Source: Argopecten irradians (lineage: Eukaryota; Mollusca; Bivalvia; Pectinida; Pectinidae). From it: DNA of 64,000 nucleotides. Positions 34,983-49,900 of this stretch are shown here, in pieces (position 1 is the first letter of the stretch; every line of letters begins with the position of its first letter). The notes below the pieces were generated by a model. That model did no database searches. It was not told the DNA's origin and saw nothing but the letters and a program-made list of their open reading frames with translations. Location: assembly GCF_041381155.1 (NCBI RefSeq), contig NC_091142.1, positions 38,179,604-38,243,603 on the forward strand, given 5' to 3'. Made by a program: the position numbers and the translations under genes.

Positions 34983-37900
34983 TTAAGGATAAGGGAGGAA
35001 GTCGGTTGAGCCATCAAACTTGATGGGGTCAAAGTTGAAAAGGTCAGGATGACCGTCATGTGGACATCCACTTTCAAAGTCTGCTTTACTCCACTGAAAC
35101 GGAGGCTGTTGGTCAGCTGTGGGGCCACTGACTGCTACAAAGGTGTGTTTTTGGAACAGTTCAGCGCTGGTCACCTGGACCAAAGAGATTACATAACATT
35201 CATTACACCACAATCAAATGAGAAATTGCTGTACTGTATTCGCCGTAATTAGCTCACCTCCCCCTAACATCATAACTGTATCCAATATCATATGGGACCT
35301 GCGAGTCTTTTACATGTGAATCACGACAATAATGTGTCTCAAAAGAAAACAGGCATATGCAGTTTTACTGTAACAAGTTAATGTACTATGTATTTTAAAT
35401 ATGGCCGACTTTTTTCGTCCACAACGTACATTTTGCTTCATTAATAAGCGCCCCCCCCCCTTTCTTACAATTTTTTAAGCGCCCTGGGTGTTAATTACGG
35501 CAAACAAGATATTTATTTTTTAAATATATAATCTGTACCTTTACTTTTCAGAATTGTTACATATGAAGTAGCCTTGTGCTTAAGTGATCAGTATTAAGAA
35601 ATAGTAAGTTAACTTTGAATATAAGTAGATTTAACCAACACGCTAGTGATTAATTTTATTCGGTACAACTACACTCATTGGTAAAATACAAATCGACTAT
35701 GTGCTTCAAAAACAAGATTTAAACTGCAATCAGAGTTTTATATCTATTTAAATGTAGTAATCAGACATATAAAGTCTATACAAAAATTTGTGTTGATCAA
35801 AATGAAGAATAAGAGTGTATACTATTCATACCTTCATGTCAGTGCCTCCATGTGACCTATGACCTAGAGCACTGATTGGATACTGGCCGTTTGCAGGATT
35901 AAGATCACATCGGGCAGATATTGCATTCTCAGCACTGTAGGGTGGCGTGCAGTTACACCGTGACAGGGGATCGTGGGTATAGTCATTGTACCTGTAAAAC
36001 AAATAATGTTTGATATATCGTTATATCGTTATACTCCAGTCATTAAGTACATTGGGATGGGACATACATGTACAGCTTTACTCACACAGACAATGTTCAG
36101 CCATGATCCCATACTACTGGTCAATTCAAAGAAAAACTTTTGACCTATCAAATAAACGCATTACATGATGTTTTAAGTTACATGTTTTCCTCCCTCAATT
36201 AAAAGAGCAAAGAAACATACATAGCACAATATTTTTCAATTCATACAAAAAGACTACACATATATCCAGGGATTTGATAACTGGAAGATGAAATTTAAAC
36301 TGTTTGCCCAATAACTTTCTAAATCAACAAGGCTTCAAAATACAATAAAAATGAAAAGATCAAAAACAACAACCAAAAATTGCATCAATTTTGATGTACA
36401 GATAATATAGTCAGTTTTGAGAGAGTAAATATTTCACCTCATCAGTTTGATCATGGAGTTTAGATCGACGACTTTGTGATGATCCCGTTTAAAGATGAGG
36501 GCTCGTGGAGTTTTATCCCAGGTAAACCAATCACCATATCGCTTCACCATAGCGGGCATCCCACTACCTTTAAATACCGCGGCAAAATACCTGTAAAATA
36601 GATACACAGTCCCATTGTTAGGTAACTAATGAACTAAATATAAAACCAAATCTAGGGGCCGAGAGGTTAAGACCGCCTGACATGTCATATGTCCTACACC
36701 TTTGAGTTGGCAGTTTGAATCGCATGTGGGGAAGGTGCCAGGTACTGACCACTGGTCAGTGCTTTTTCTTCTGGTACTCCAGCTTTCCTCCATCATCTAA
36801 ACCTGGCATAACCTTAAATGTCCCTGGCTGTTAATAGGACAACTGATCAAAGCAAACCAAATTAATCTTGTTATGCTTAAGTCATCAAAGAATTGAAATA
36901 TTATTGTAGATTATTGTTCTCATTAACAAAGGATATGGACAATAAGTTATGTGTTAAGGGTGTCTGTTTCAAACAAAAATTGACAAAGAAGTTCGTTGGT
37001 AATACTTACGGTACATTGTAACTCCCCCAGTAAGTTTGGTTCAGAAGCCATTGAGTCATGTCTTCAGACACGATCAGCCCCCTGAAACACAAGAAAACAT
37101 TTCTGTTTTCTATTCCTTCTAATAAGAGAAGTTTGTTTTTATAAATTTATTTAATGTTGTGGTAAAAAAAATCTCTCTTTCATCCATTTGTTACAAATTT
37201 ATAGATAAAAATGTTTGCACATTAGTTATGAAGGCTCTTTATTTCTTTTGATTTGCAGAAATCTAAGTTTGTTGAAATTAACCATGAATAGTTAAATCCT
37301 CGTGGAAAGATAAGTTAATACTAACGGAATTTGCTCAAGAACAAACAGGAGACCAGTCATGTCTTCCTTGCCGACCACAAACTGTTTGTAATCCACGATC
37401 ATCCACTGGTTATTATACCTATAACAAATGGTTATTCCGTCTTTGCATATTACAGAGTTAGTTCCCTTGTGGGTAGGTATCGATTGTTACGTCATTACGT
37501 TGTGAGCGCAATTCACGTTGTTTTCTCCGAAACGTATGACGTTACGCTCTCAAACACATGACGTCACAATCAATACCTACCCGCAAGTGCAGATAACTCT
37601 GTAATATGCAAATTCGGAACAGATGAACAATTTTCTATCATCCAAGGCTCGACTTTCCTCTTACACAATATTTCTATCACCAAAAGCTAGACTTTCCTCT
37701 CCAACAATAGGAGTGTTTTTATAAAGTTGACTACTACAACAGATGGATATAATTTCTACTAGGATCATAGTTGGATTAAGTGGTTAAGGTGATAGAACTG
37801 TTTAGTTTGAATCCTAAGTGCAGTTGCATGATGTTTTTTCTCTAAGTGTTCCAGCATTTTCCCACTTCCTAAACCTTGTATATTATGCTTTTGTAACTCT

Positions 37901-40900
37901 TATTGTTAATAAGACATAATAAATAAACCCAACTTTGTATAAAACAGAAGTGCACTATTTTTCAGTAGGTGGGTATTACTTCCACCACAACATGTTAACA
38001 TAGGCATATACATATAGTGTCTGTCACATGAAGAAAGATGTCAAGGTGACAGCAACAATAAGAGTCATCTGAGGATGGGTGTCATGGAGACACCAACAGT
38101 CAGAGTCATCTGAGGATGGGTGTCATGGAGACACCAACAGTCAGAGTCATGTGAGGATGGGTGTCATGGAGACACCAACAGTCAGAGTCATGTGAGGATG
38201 GGTGTCAAGGAGACAGCATCAGTTAGGGTCATGTGTGGATTGGTGTCAAGGAGACATCAACTATCAGGGTCATGTGAGGATGGGTGTCAAGGAGACACCA
38301 ACTATCAGAGTCATGTGAGGATGGGTGTCAAAGAGACAGCAATAATCAGGGTCATGTGAGGATGGGTGTCAAAGAGACAGCAACAGTCAGGGTCATGTGA
38401 GGATGGGTGTCAAAGAGACAGCCAAAATCAGGGTCATGTAAGGATAGGTGTCAATGAGACAGCAATAATCAGGGTCATGTGAGGATGGGTGTCAAGGAGA
38501 CAGCAATAATCAGGGTCATGTGAGGATGGGTGTCAAAGAGACAGCAATAATCAGGGTCATGTGAGGATGGGTGTCAAAGAGACAGCAATAATCAGGGTCA
38601 TGTGAGGATGGGTGTCAAGGAGACAGCAATAATCAGGGTCATGTGAGGATGGGTGTCAAGGAGACAGCAATAATCAGGGTCATGTGAGGATGGGTGTCAA
38701 AGAGACAGCAATAATCAGGGTCATGTGAGGATGGGTGTCAAAGAGACAGCAATAATCAGGGTCATGTAAGGATGGGTGTCAATGAGACAGCAATAATCAG
38801 GGCCATGTAAGGATGGGTGTCAAGGAGACAACAATAATCAGGGTCATGTAAGGATGGGTGTCAAAGAGACAGCATTAATCAGGGTCATGTGAGGATGGGT
38901 GTCAAGGAGACAGCAATAATCAGGGTCATGTGAGGATGGGTGTCAAAGAGACAGCAATAATCAGGGTCATGTGAGGATGGGTGTCAATGAGACAGCAATA
39001 ATCAGGGTCATGTGAGGATGGGTGTCAAGGAGACAGCAATAATCAGGGTCATGTGAGGATGGGTGTCAAAGAGACAGCAATAATCAGGGTCAATGTGAGG
39101 ATGGGTGTCAAGGAGACAGCAATAATCAGGGTCATGTGAGGATGGGTGTCAAGGAGACAGCAATAATCAGGGTCATGTGAGGATGGGTTACAAAGAGACA
39201 GCATTAATCAGTGTCATGTGAGGATGGGTGTCAAGGAGACAGCAATAATCAGGGTCATGTGAGGATGGTGGGTGTCAAAGAGACAGCAATAATCAGGGTC
39301 ATGTGAGGATGGGTGTCAAAGAGACAGCAATAATCAGGGTCATGTGAGGATGGGTGTCAATGAGACACCAACATTCAGAGTCATGTGAGGATGGGTGTCA
39401 AAGAGACAACAACAGTCAGGGTCATGTAAGGATGGGTGTCAATGAGACACTAACAATAAGAGTCATCTGAGGATGGGTGTCAAGGAGACACCAACAATCA
39501 GAGTTATGTGTGGATTGGTGTCAAGGAGACAGCAATTATCAGGGTCATGTGAGGATTGGTGTCAATGAGACACTAACAATAAGAGTCATCTGAGGATGGG
39601 TGTCAAGGAGACACCAACAATCAGAGTTATGTGTGGATTGGTGTCAAGGAGACAGCAATTATCAGGGTCATGTGAGAATGGGTGTCAAGGAGACACCAAC
39701 TATCAGAGTCATGTGAGAATGGGTGTCAAGGAGACAGCATCAGTCAGGGTCATGTGAGGATGGATGTCAAGGAGACACCAACTATCAGAGTCATGTGAGG
39801 ATGGATGTCAAGGAGACAACAACAGCCATGGTCATGTAAGGATGGGTGTCAAGGAGACAGAAACAGTCAGGGTCCTTTTAGGATGAGTGTCAAAGAGACA
39901 GCAATAATCAGGGTCATGTGAGGATGGGTGTCAAGGAGACAGCAATAATCAGGATCATGTAAGGATGGGTGTCAAGGAGACAGCAATAATCAGGGTCATG
40001 TAAGAATGGGTGTCAATGAGACAGCAATAATCAGGGTCATGTGAGAATGGGTGTCATGGAGACAGCAACAATAAGAGTCATCTGAGGATGGGTGTCAAGG
40101 AGACACCAGCAGTAATCAGGGTCATGTAAGAATGGGTGTCAAGGAGACAGCAATAATCAGGGTCATGTGAGGATGGGTGTCATGGAGACAGCAACAATCA
40201 GAGTCATGTGAGGATGGGTGTCAAGGAGACACCAACAGTCAGGGTCATGTGTGGATTGGTGTCAAGGAGACACCAACTATCAGGGTCATGTGGGAATGGG
40301 TGTCAAGGAGACAGCATCAGTCAGGGTCATGTGAGGATGGGTGTCAAGGAGACAGCAACAGTCAGGGTCATGTAAGGATGAGTGTCAAAGAGACAGCAAT
40401 AACCAGGGTCATGTGAGGATTGGTGTCAAGGAGACAGCAACAGTCAGGGTCATGTAAGGATGGGTGTCAAGGAGACAGCAATAATCAGGGTCATGTGAGG
40501 ATTGGTGTCAATTAGACACCAACAATAAGTCATGTGTGGATTAGTGTCAAGGAGACACCAACAGTCAGGGTCATGTAAGGATGGGTGTCAAGGAGACAGC
40601 AATAATCAGGATCATGTGAGGATTGGTGTCAATAAGACACCAATAATAAGAGTCATCTGAAGATGGGTGTCAAGGAAACAGCATAAGTCAGGGTCATGTG
40701 TGGATGGGTGTCAAGGAGACACCAACAATCAGAGTCATGTGAGGATGGGTGTCAAGGAGACAGCATCAGTCAGGGTCATGTGTGGATTGGTGTCAAGGAG
40801 ACAGCAACTATCAGGGTCATGTGAGAATGGGTGTCAAGGAGACACCAACTATCAGAGTCATGTGAGAATGGGTGTCAAGGAGACAGCATCAGTCAGGGTC

Positions 40901-43900
40901 ATGTGAGGATGGGTGTCAAGGAGACACCAACTATCAGGGTCATGTGAGGATGGGTGTCAAGGAGACAGCATCAGTCAGGGTCATGTGTGGATTGGTGTCA
41001 AGGAGACAGCAACTATCAAGGTCATGTGAAAATGGGTGTCAAGGAGACACCAACTATCAGAGTCATGTGAGAATGGGTGTCAAGGAGACAGCAGCAGTCA
41101 GGGTCATGTGAGGATTGGTGTCAAGGAGACAACAATAATCAGGGTCATGTGTGGATTAGTGTCAAGGAGACACCAACAGTCAGGGTCATGTAAGGATGGG
41201 TGTCAAGGAGACAGCAATAATCAGGATCATGTGAAGATTGGTGTCAATAAGACACCAACAATAAGAGTCATCTGAGGATGGGTGTCAAGGAGACAGCATC
41301 AGTCAGGGTCATGTGAGGATGGGTTTCAAGGAGACAACAACAGCCATGATCATGTAAGGATGGGTGTCAAGGAGACATCAACAATCAAGGTCATGTGAGG
41401 ATGGGTGTCAAGGAGACAGCAATAATAAGGGTCATGTGAGGATGGGTTTCAAGGAGACAGCATCAGTCAGGGTCATGTGTGGATGGGTTTCAAGGAGACA
41501 ACAACAGCCATGATCATGTAAGGATGGGTGTCAAGGAGACATCAACAATCAAGGTCATCTGAGGATGGGTGTCATGGAGACACCAACAGTCAGAGTCATG
41601 TGAGGATGGGTGTCATGGAGACACCAACAGTCAGAGTCATGTGAGGATGGGTGTCAAGGAGACAGCATCAGTTAGGGTCATGTGTGGATTGGTGTCAAGG
41701 AGACATCAACTATCAGGGTCATGTGAGGATGGGTGTCAAGGAGACACCAACTATCAGAGTCATGTGAGGATGGGTGTCAAAGAGACAGCAATAATCAGGG
41801 TCATGTGAGGATGGGTGTCAAAGTGACAGCAACAGTCAGGGTCATGTGAGGATGGGTGTCAAAGAGACAGCAAAAATCAGGGTCATGTAAGGATAGGTGT
41901 CAATGAGACAGCAATAATCAGGGTCATGTGAGGATGGGTGTCAAGGAGACAGCAATAATCAAGGTCATGTGAGGATCGGTGTCAAAGAGACAGCAATAAT
42001 CAGGGTCATGTGAGGATGGGTGTCAAAGAGACAGCAATAATCAGGGTCATGTGAGGATGGGTGTCAAGGAGACAGCAATAATCAGGGTCATGTGAGGATG
42101 GGTGTCAAAGAGACAGCAATAATCAGGGTCATGTGAGGATGGGTGTCAAAGAGACAGCAATAATCAGGGTCATGTAAGGATGGGTGTCAATGAGACAGCA
42201 ATAATCAGGGCCATGTAAGGATGGGTGTCAAGGAGACAACAATAATCAGGGTCATGTAAGGATGAGTGTCAAAGAGACAGCAATAATCAGGGTCATGTAA
42301 GGATGGGTGTCAAAGAGACAGCATTAATCAGGGTCATGTGAGGATGGGCGTCAAGGAGACAGCAATGATCAGGGTTATGTAAGGATGGGTGTCAAAGAGA
42401 CAGCAATAATTAAGGTGATGTGAGGATGGGTGTCAATGAGACAGCAATAATCAGGCTCATGTGAGGATGGGTGTCAATGAGACAGCAATAATCAGGGTCA
42501 TGTGAGGATGGGTGTCAAGGAGACAGCAATAATCAGGGTCATGTGAGAGAGATGGGTGTCAAGGAGACAGCAATAATCAGGGTCATGTGAAGATGGGTGT
42601 CAAGGAGACAGCAATAATCAGGGTCATGTGAGGATGGGTTACAAAGAGACAGCATTAATCAGTGTCATGTGAGGATGGGTGTCAAGGAGACAGCAATAAT
42701 CAGGGTCATGTGAGGATGGGTGTCAAAGAGACAGCAATAATCAGGGTCATGTGAGGATGGGTGTCAAGGAGACAGCAATAATCAGGGTCATGTGAGGATG
42801 GGTGTCAATGAGACACCAACATTCAGAGTCATGTGAGGATGGGTGTCAAAGAGACAACAACAGTCAGGGTCATGTAAGGATGGGTGTCAATGAGACACTA
42901 ACAATAAGAGTCATCTGAGGATGGGTGTCAAGGAGACACCAACAATCAGAGTTATGTGTGGATTGGTGTCAAGGAGACAGCAATTATCAGGGTCATGTGA
43001 GGATTGGTGTCAATGAGACACTAACAATAAGAGTCATCTGAGGATGGGTGTCAAGGAGACACCAACAATCAGAGTTATGTGTGGATTGGTGTCAAGGAGA
43101 CAGCAATTATCAGGGTCATGTGAGAATGGGTGTCAAGGAGACACCAACTATCAGAGTCATGTGAGAATGGGTGTCAAGGAGACAGCATCAGTCAGGGTCA
43201 TGTGAGGATGGATGTCAAGGAGACACCAACTATCAGAGTCATGTGAGGATGGATGTCAAGGAGACAACAACAGCCATGGTCATGTAAGGATGGGTGTCAA
43301 GGAGACAGAAACAGTCAGGGTCCTTTTAGGATGAGTGTCAAAGAGACAGCAATAATCAGGGTCATGTGAGGATGGGTGTCAAGGAGACAGCAATAATCAG
43401 GATCATGTAAGGATGGGTGTCAAGGAGACAGCAATAATCAGGGTCATGTAAGAATGGGTGTCAATGAGACAGCAATAATCAGGGTCATGTGAGAATGGGT
43501 GTCATGGAGACAGCAACAATAAGAGTCATCTGAGGATGGGTGTCAAGGAGACACCAACAGTACGGGTCATGTGTGGATGTGTGTCAAGGAGACACCAACA
43601 ATCAGAGTCATGTGAGGATGGGTGTCATGGAGACACCAACATTCAAAGTCATGTGAGGATGGGTGTCAAGGAGACAGCATCAGTCAGGGTCATGTGTGGA
43701 TTGGTGTCAAGGAGACACCAACTATCAGGGTCATGTGGGAATGGGTGTCAAGGAGACAGCATCAGTCAGGGTCATGTGAGGATTGGTGTCAAGGAGACAG
43801 CAACAGTCAGGGTCATGTAAGGATGAGTGTCAAAGAGACAGCAATAACCAGGGTCATGTGAGGATTGGTGTCAAGGAGACAGCAACAGTCAGGGTCATGT

Positions 43901-46900
43901 AAGGATGGGTGTCAAGGAGACAGCAATAATCAGGGTCATGTGAGGATTGGTGTCAATTAGACACCAACAATAAGTCATGTGTGGATTAGTGTCAAGGAGA
44001 CACCAACAGTCAGGGTCATGTAAGGATGGGTGTCAAGGAGACAGCAATAATCAGGATCATGTGAGGATTGGTGTCAATAAGACACCAATAATAAGAGTCA
44101 TCTGAGGATGGGTGTCAAGGAAACAGCATAAGTCAGGGTCATGTGTGGATGGGTGTCAAGGAGACACCAACAATCAGAGTCATGTGAGGATGGGTGTCAA
44201 GGAGACAGCATCAGTCAGGGTCATGTGTGGATTGGTGTCAAGGAGACAGCAACTATCAGGGTCATGTGAGAATGGGTGTCAAGGAGACACCAACTATCAG
44301 AGTCATGTGAGAATGGGTGTCAAGGAGACAGCATCAGTCAGGGTCATGTGAGGATGGGTGTCAAGGAGACACCAACTATCAGGGTCATGTGAGGATGGGT
44401 GTCAAGGAGACAGCATCAGTCAGGGTCATGTGTGGATTGGTGTCAAGGAGACAGCAACTATCAAGGTCATGTGAGAATGGGTGTCAAGGAGACACCAACT
44501 ATCAGAGTCATGTGAGAATGGGTGTCAAGGAGACAGCAGCAGTCAGGGTCATGTGAGGATTGGTGTCAAGGAGACAACAATAATCAGGGTCATGTGAGGA
44601 TGGGTGTCAAGGAGACAGCAGCAGTCAGGGTCATGTAAGGATGGGTGTCAAGGAGACAGCAATAATCAGGGTCATGTGAGGATTGGTGTCAATAAGACAC
44701 CAACAATAAGAGTCATCTGAGGATGGGTGTCAAGGAGACAGCATCAGTCAGGGTCATGTGAGGATGGGTTTCAAGGAGACAACAACAGCCATGATCATGT
44801 AAGGATGGGTGTCAAGGAGACATCAACAATCAAGGTCATGTGAGGATGGGTGTCAAGGAGACAGCAATAATCAGGGTCATGTGAGGATGGGTTTCAAGGA
44901 GACAGCATCAGTCAGGGTCATGTGTGGATGGGTTTCAAGGAGACAACAACAGCCATGATCATGTAAGGATGGGTGTCAAGGAGACATCAACAATCAAGGT
45001 CATGTGAGGATGGGTGTCAAGGAGACAGCAATAATCAGGGTCATGTGAGGACCAGTGTCAATAAGACACCAACAATAAGAGTCATCTGAGGATGGGTGTC
45101 AAGGAGACAGCATCAGTCAGGGTCATGTGTGGATTGGTTTCAAGGAGACAACAACAGCCATGATCATGTAAGGATGGGTGTCAAGGAGACATCAACAATC
45201 AAGGTCATGTGAGGATGGGTGTCAAGGAGACAGCAATAATCAGGGTCATGTGAGGACCGGTGTCAATAAGACACCAACAATAAGAGTCATCTGAGGATGG
45301 GTGTCAAGGAGACAGCATCAGTCAAGGTCATGTGTGGATTGGTGTCAAGGAGACACCAACAGTCAGGGTCATGTAAGGATTGGTGTCAAGAAGACAGCAA
45401 TAATCAGGGTCATGTGAGGATGGGTGTCAATAAGACACCAACAATAAGAGTCATCTGAGGATGGGTGTCAAGGAGACAGCATCAGTCAGGGTCATGTGTG
45501 GAGGGTGTCAAGGAGACAGCATCAGTCAGGGTCATGTGAGGATGGGTGTCAAGGAGACACCAACAGTCAGGTTTATGAATAGATATGTGTTAAGTTAAAC
45601 ATCTATTAGAGAATATGACAAAATGGAAAACACACATACCTGAACATGTAGAAGATAAAATGGTAAGATTTTCGTACATTGTAAAATGAACCAGTTTCAA
45701 ATACATACATCTAACTTCTAAAGTCAAATATAGTTTATTTTACAAGTTCACCATTCTAGCGAAAAGAATTTACCTGCAGATACTGATTTAGAAAAGAACT
45801 TACGTGCCACTATTCCACTGGCGGAATACCTCTCCCCACTCCTTGCCTGTTTTGGCGAGACGATTTGAGACCATCGTCCTGATTCCCTCTGGTACAGTGC
45901 CTCTGGGATTCACATAATCCCAAATACTGTTGTTTGAGTTCCCAATGGTGGTCTCCATGCTGACCTTATAAAAAAAGGAAGGTTATATTTAAGGTGTTTT
46001 CTAATATTGCCTTTAGCTTAGATATAGGCATATGTAATAGATACTTAACATATGTTTAATTTTGATAAAAACTTTTTCAAGACACATGTAATATTTTCAT
46101 TGGCTTTCATATGGACATGTTTATGTCCATATTACTGTCGACATAGGATTACTTCGAAAGGCATAGGAGTATTACTTACCAGACAAACAGAGGAAGTTCC
46201 TTTGATCACTATAGGCACAAATTGAATGGGATAACAGGACATTAAAAAATCCAAGATGGCGACCTCATAGATCGGTGTTATCAGGCGGGTTGTCCGCAAA
46301 TAAGACCCCCCTCCACTTTTGACCTTTATTTCTTCTCTGGGAGGGGGGTCTTATTTGCGGTGAAATACGGTATGCGCATGACCTAATTTTATGAACTGAA
46401 TGTTAACATGTTCAGCAGCAGTTTCGTAAATGCAACCAACTTTCTTCATAATAAGATATACATTTAGCTACGAAATATAACAAAGGACTTATAGTTAACT
46501 AAATTTTCTGTGGTTTCCTAAAAAATTACGGACGTCGATGTAGATTCTAGGCCTCAATCACGAATGGTGCTGTTTTGGGGCCTTAATTTCATGCATGGCT
46601 TCTGCTACATAATTAAATTTAACAATAAATGCTCACGTTTACGAAGAACAGGTTAAATATCATCTTTCAGGTAAAACAGCAAAATGTGTGAACATGCTTT
46701 TCCTAGAAATGTTCTGCTTTACGGCGCTTATGTCAGATATGTATCGGTACTGAAACTGATTTTTACCGATTTCATATTGGATAGTTCGAATGCACGTTTT
46801 TTCTGAAGCTTGTTTTCGGGGAAATGGCCGTGTTTATAAAAATTGTTGACAAACAAAAACAAGCACTGCATTCTCTGAATAAATTAACTGCTTCATCACT

Positions 46901-49900
46901 CACAATCTTTGCATAGATTCACAGATAACTACGCCATTCACATATAGAGGAAGTAATGCAGCTGTGCCTTTCGAAGTAATCCCGTGTCGGCAGTAAGACT
47001 TTTAACATGTTACTAACCAAAAAGATAAGAATTATTATGTAGATCATCAACTCTCAATTTGTGGTAACACAGAAAAATAGCGTGATTGTCACTGAGACCA
47101 CAGTGCTATAACTGCTGTATACATACCATGCCAGAGCTGAGCAGGTAATAATCATCTCCTGACAACAGTGTTCCTGGGTACGAGGAAAAGGTCATCGCCC
47201 ACCCAGGCACTATAATATCTGACAAAACACACAATATAGAAACCAATGACGCTGAAACTATCCTGTCAAGATCTAGCATTATCAGGTCATCATTTGTGTA
47301 TGTCTAGAACTTTAATGAAGGTAAAGGTAATTCATTTGAACAAACATGGTAGCCCTTCATATCAGCATGCTACAGGCCCAATATCAGTACACTGGACCTT
47401 TCAATAATTGAGAAGCACTTGTAAAAATGAAACGTTTTTTATGCATTAGGAACGACACACAACCACAGACATTGACTATAGGTCATCCTGACCCTATGAT
47501 TCAGATTACCTAAAAATGCTAATCTTTGACTAGAAGAGGAAATAAACATTTACCAAAATTTCTAAATGGAAAAAATAAATGTTGTTAATGAACTTATAAA
47601 GGGCAAAGAAATGAATGATAAAAATTTTGTAATAAGTCAAGTGAGTTTCACAGAAGAAAGAAAGGGAGATAATCACTTTCAGACTTGTTAAAAGAGATAA
47701 TTACCTAGAGGGTTGTGGAAAGGAAAGTCGTACTTCTTGAGGATTCTAAGCATGCTCATGTAGCTGCTCCAAGTGTCATGGCTGACAAATAGGTCCTTGG
47801 CACCAGGGAGGAGTTTGACAAGAGCCGAGCAGGAGCCGGATCCTAATACACGAGACTTTGTAGGTTTATGTAGAGCTTCCTCCAAATCTTCTAGATCACC
47901 TCCAACCTGCATAAAGCTTGAAAATGAGGAAACGTAGCATTATAATAAATGTAAAATAACAAAATATAGCTATGTTGATAATGATGAAGCCTAGTCAACA
48001 TTTGTCTTTGGCTTCTGCTCGCTGAAAGATACTTTCTAAAATATTCTGCAACTGTATCTTCTTGTGTTGTAAATATTATGGAATGAATGAGTACTGCACA
48101 GTTTGTGTCTCTTGTGCTACTAAGAGGAAGGTTCTTTGCTAAATTAAATCAATAATTCAACAATACTTTTTAATAGTAATGCAGCTTTTCTTAATTTGGT
48201 GGTACTTATTAATTAAAGAAACATTATCAGTTGAATTTGATTAATATGTTTAAACACTTTTGACCTAGAATGAAGGTCAAGATCATTCTTCAAGCATGTT
48301 ATGATGTCACATGTTTGAGTTGTTTTATTTACATGTATTTACTATTCACTCCCATTGGGTTGACATTTTGTATGATACTTTTGAAGGTCAGGGTCATTCA
48401 TTTGATCAAAAAATCATTCAAGCATGTCACAGGATCAATTTTGCTTCATTTTCATGTACTTACTACAGTCCCATAGGGTCAATATTGGTTGTTGGTTTTC
48501 CAGTTCTGTGTAGTTGTGAGTAGAAGTAGCCATCAGAAAGCCCACTAACTTGTATCAGATACAGCTTAACCTGTTTAAATATTTACGTCAATATTTTAAT
48601 CTGTATTATTCTATCTAACAAATTTTTTAACAAGAGGCCCATGGGCCTTAACGGTCATCTGAATATTGGCACAACACAATATAGTTATTTAAATATCAGG
48701 TCTCTAGGGCTTTTAGTTATTCACAAAAAAAGTTATTTCAAGATTTTAGCCTATTTGACCCTGTGACCTTGAATGAAGGTCAAGGTCATTCATTTGAACA
48801 AATTTGATAGCCCTTCATCCCAGCATGCTGCAGGCCCAATATGGGTATCCTTAGCCTTTCAGTTCTTGAAAAGAAATCGTTTAAAGATTTTAGCCTATTT
48901 GACCCCTGTGAACTTGAATGAAGGTCAAGGTCATTAATTTGAACAAACTTCGTAGCCCTTTATCCCGGCATACTGTAGGCCAAATATGAGTAACCTGGAC
49001 TTTTTGGTTCTCGAGAACAAGTCATTTAAGGATTTTAGCCTATTTGACCCCTGTGACCTTGAATGAAGGTCAAGGTCATTGATTTGAACAAACTGGATAG
49101 CCCTTCATCCCAGCATGCTACATGCCCAATATCAGTACCCTGGGCACTCTGGTTATTGAGAAGAAGTTGTTTAAAGATTTTAGCTTTTTTGGCCCCTGTG
49201 ACCTTGAATGAAATCAAGGTCATTCCTTTGAACAAACTTGATAGCCCTTCATCCCAGCATGTCAGGGGCCCAATATCAGGTGTCTAGGCCTCTTAGTTAT
49301 TCACAAGAAGTCGTGTAAAGGATTTTAGCCTATTTGACCCCTGTGACCTTAAATGATGGTCAAGGACATTCATTTAAACAAACTTGGTAGTCCTTCATCC
49401 CAGCATGCTACAGGCCTAATACAATGTATCAATACCCTGGGCCTTCTGGTTCTTGAGAAGAAGTAGTTTGAAAATTTTAGCCTTTTTGACCCCTGTGACC
49501 TTGAATGAAAATCAAGGTCATTGATTTGAACAAATTGGATGGCCCTTCATCCAAGCATGTCAGGGGCCCAGTATCAGGTCTCTAGGCCTCTTAGTTATTC
49601 ATAAGAAGTTGTTTAAAGGATTTTAGCCTATTTGACCCATGTGACCTTAAATGAAGGTCAAGGTCATTCACTTGAACAAATTTGGTAGCCCTTCATCCCA
49701 GCATGCTACATGCTCAATATCAGTACCCTGGGCCTTCTGGTTATTGAGAAGAAGTTGTTTAAAGATTTTAGCATTTTTTACCCCTGTGACCTTGAATGAA
49801 GATCGAGGTCATTGATTTGAACAAACTTGATAGCCCTTCATCCAAGCATGCTATAGGCCAAATATCAGTACCCTGGGCCTTTCGGTTATTGAGAAGAAGT

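Noticed and set aside
38120..44556. Series of 79-94-codon open frames in the 41-bp array
   Set aside because: All are readings through the minisatellite with repeat-period peptides and no start context; no protein is implied.
48464..48570. Apparent frameshift in PLBD2 exon 3
   Set aside because: A first reading missed four bases; with the full sequence the exon is in frame and its donor and phase fit exon 4.
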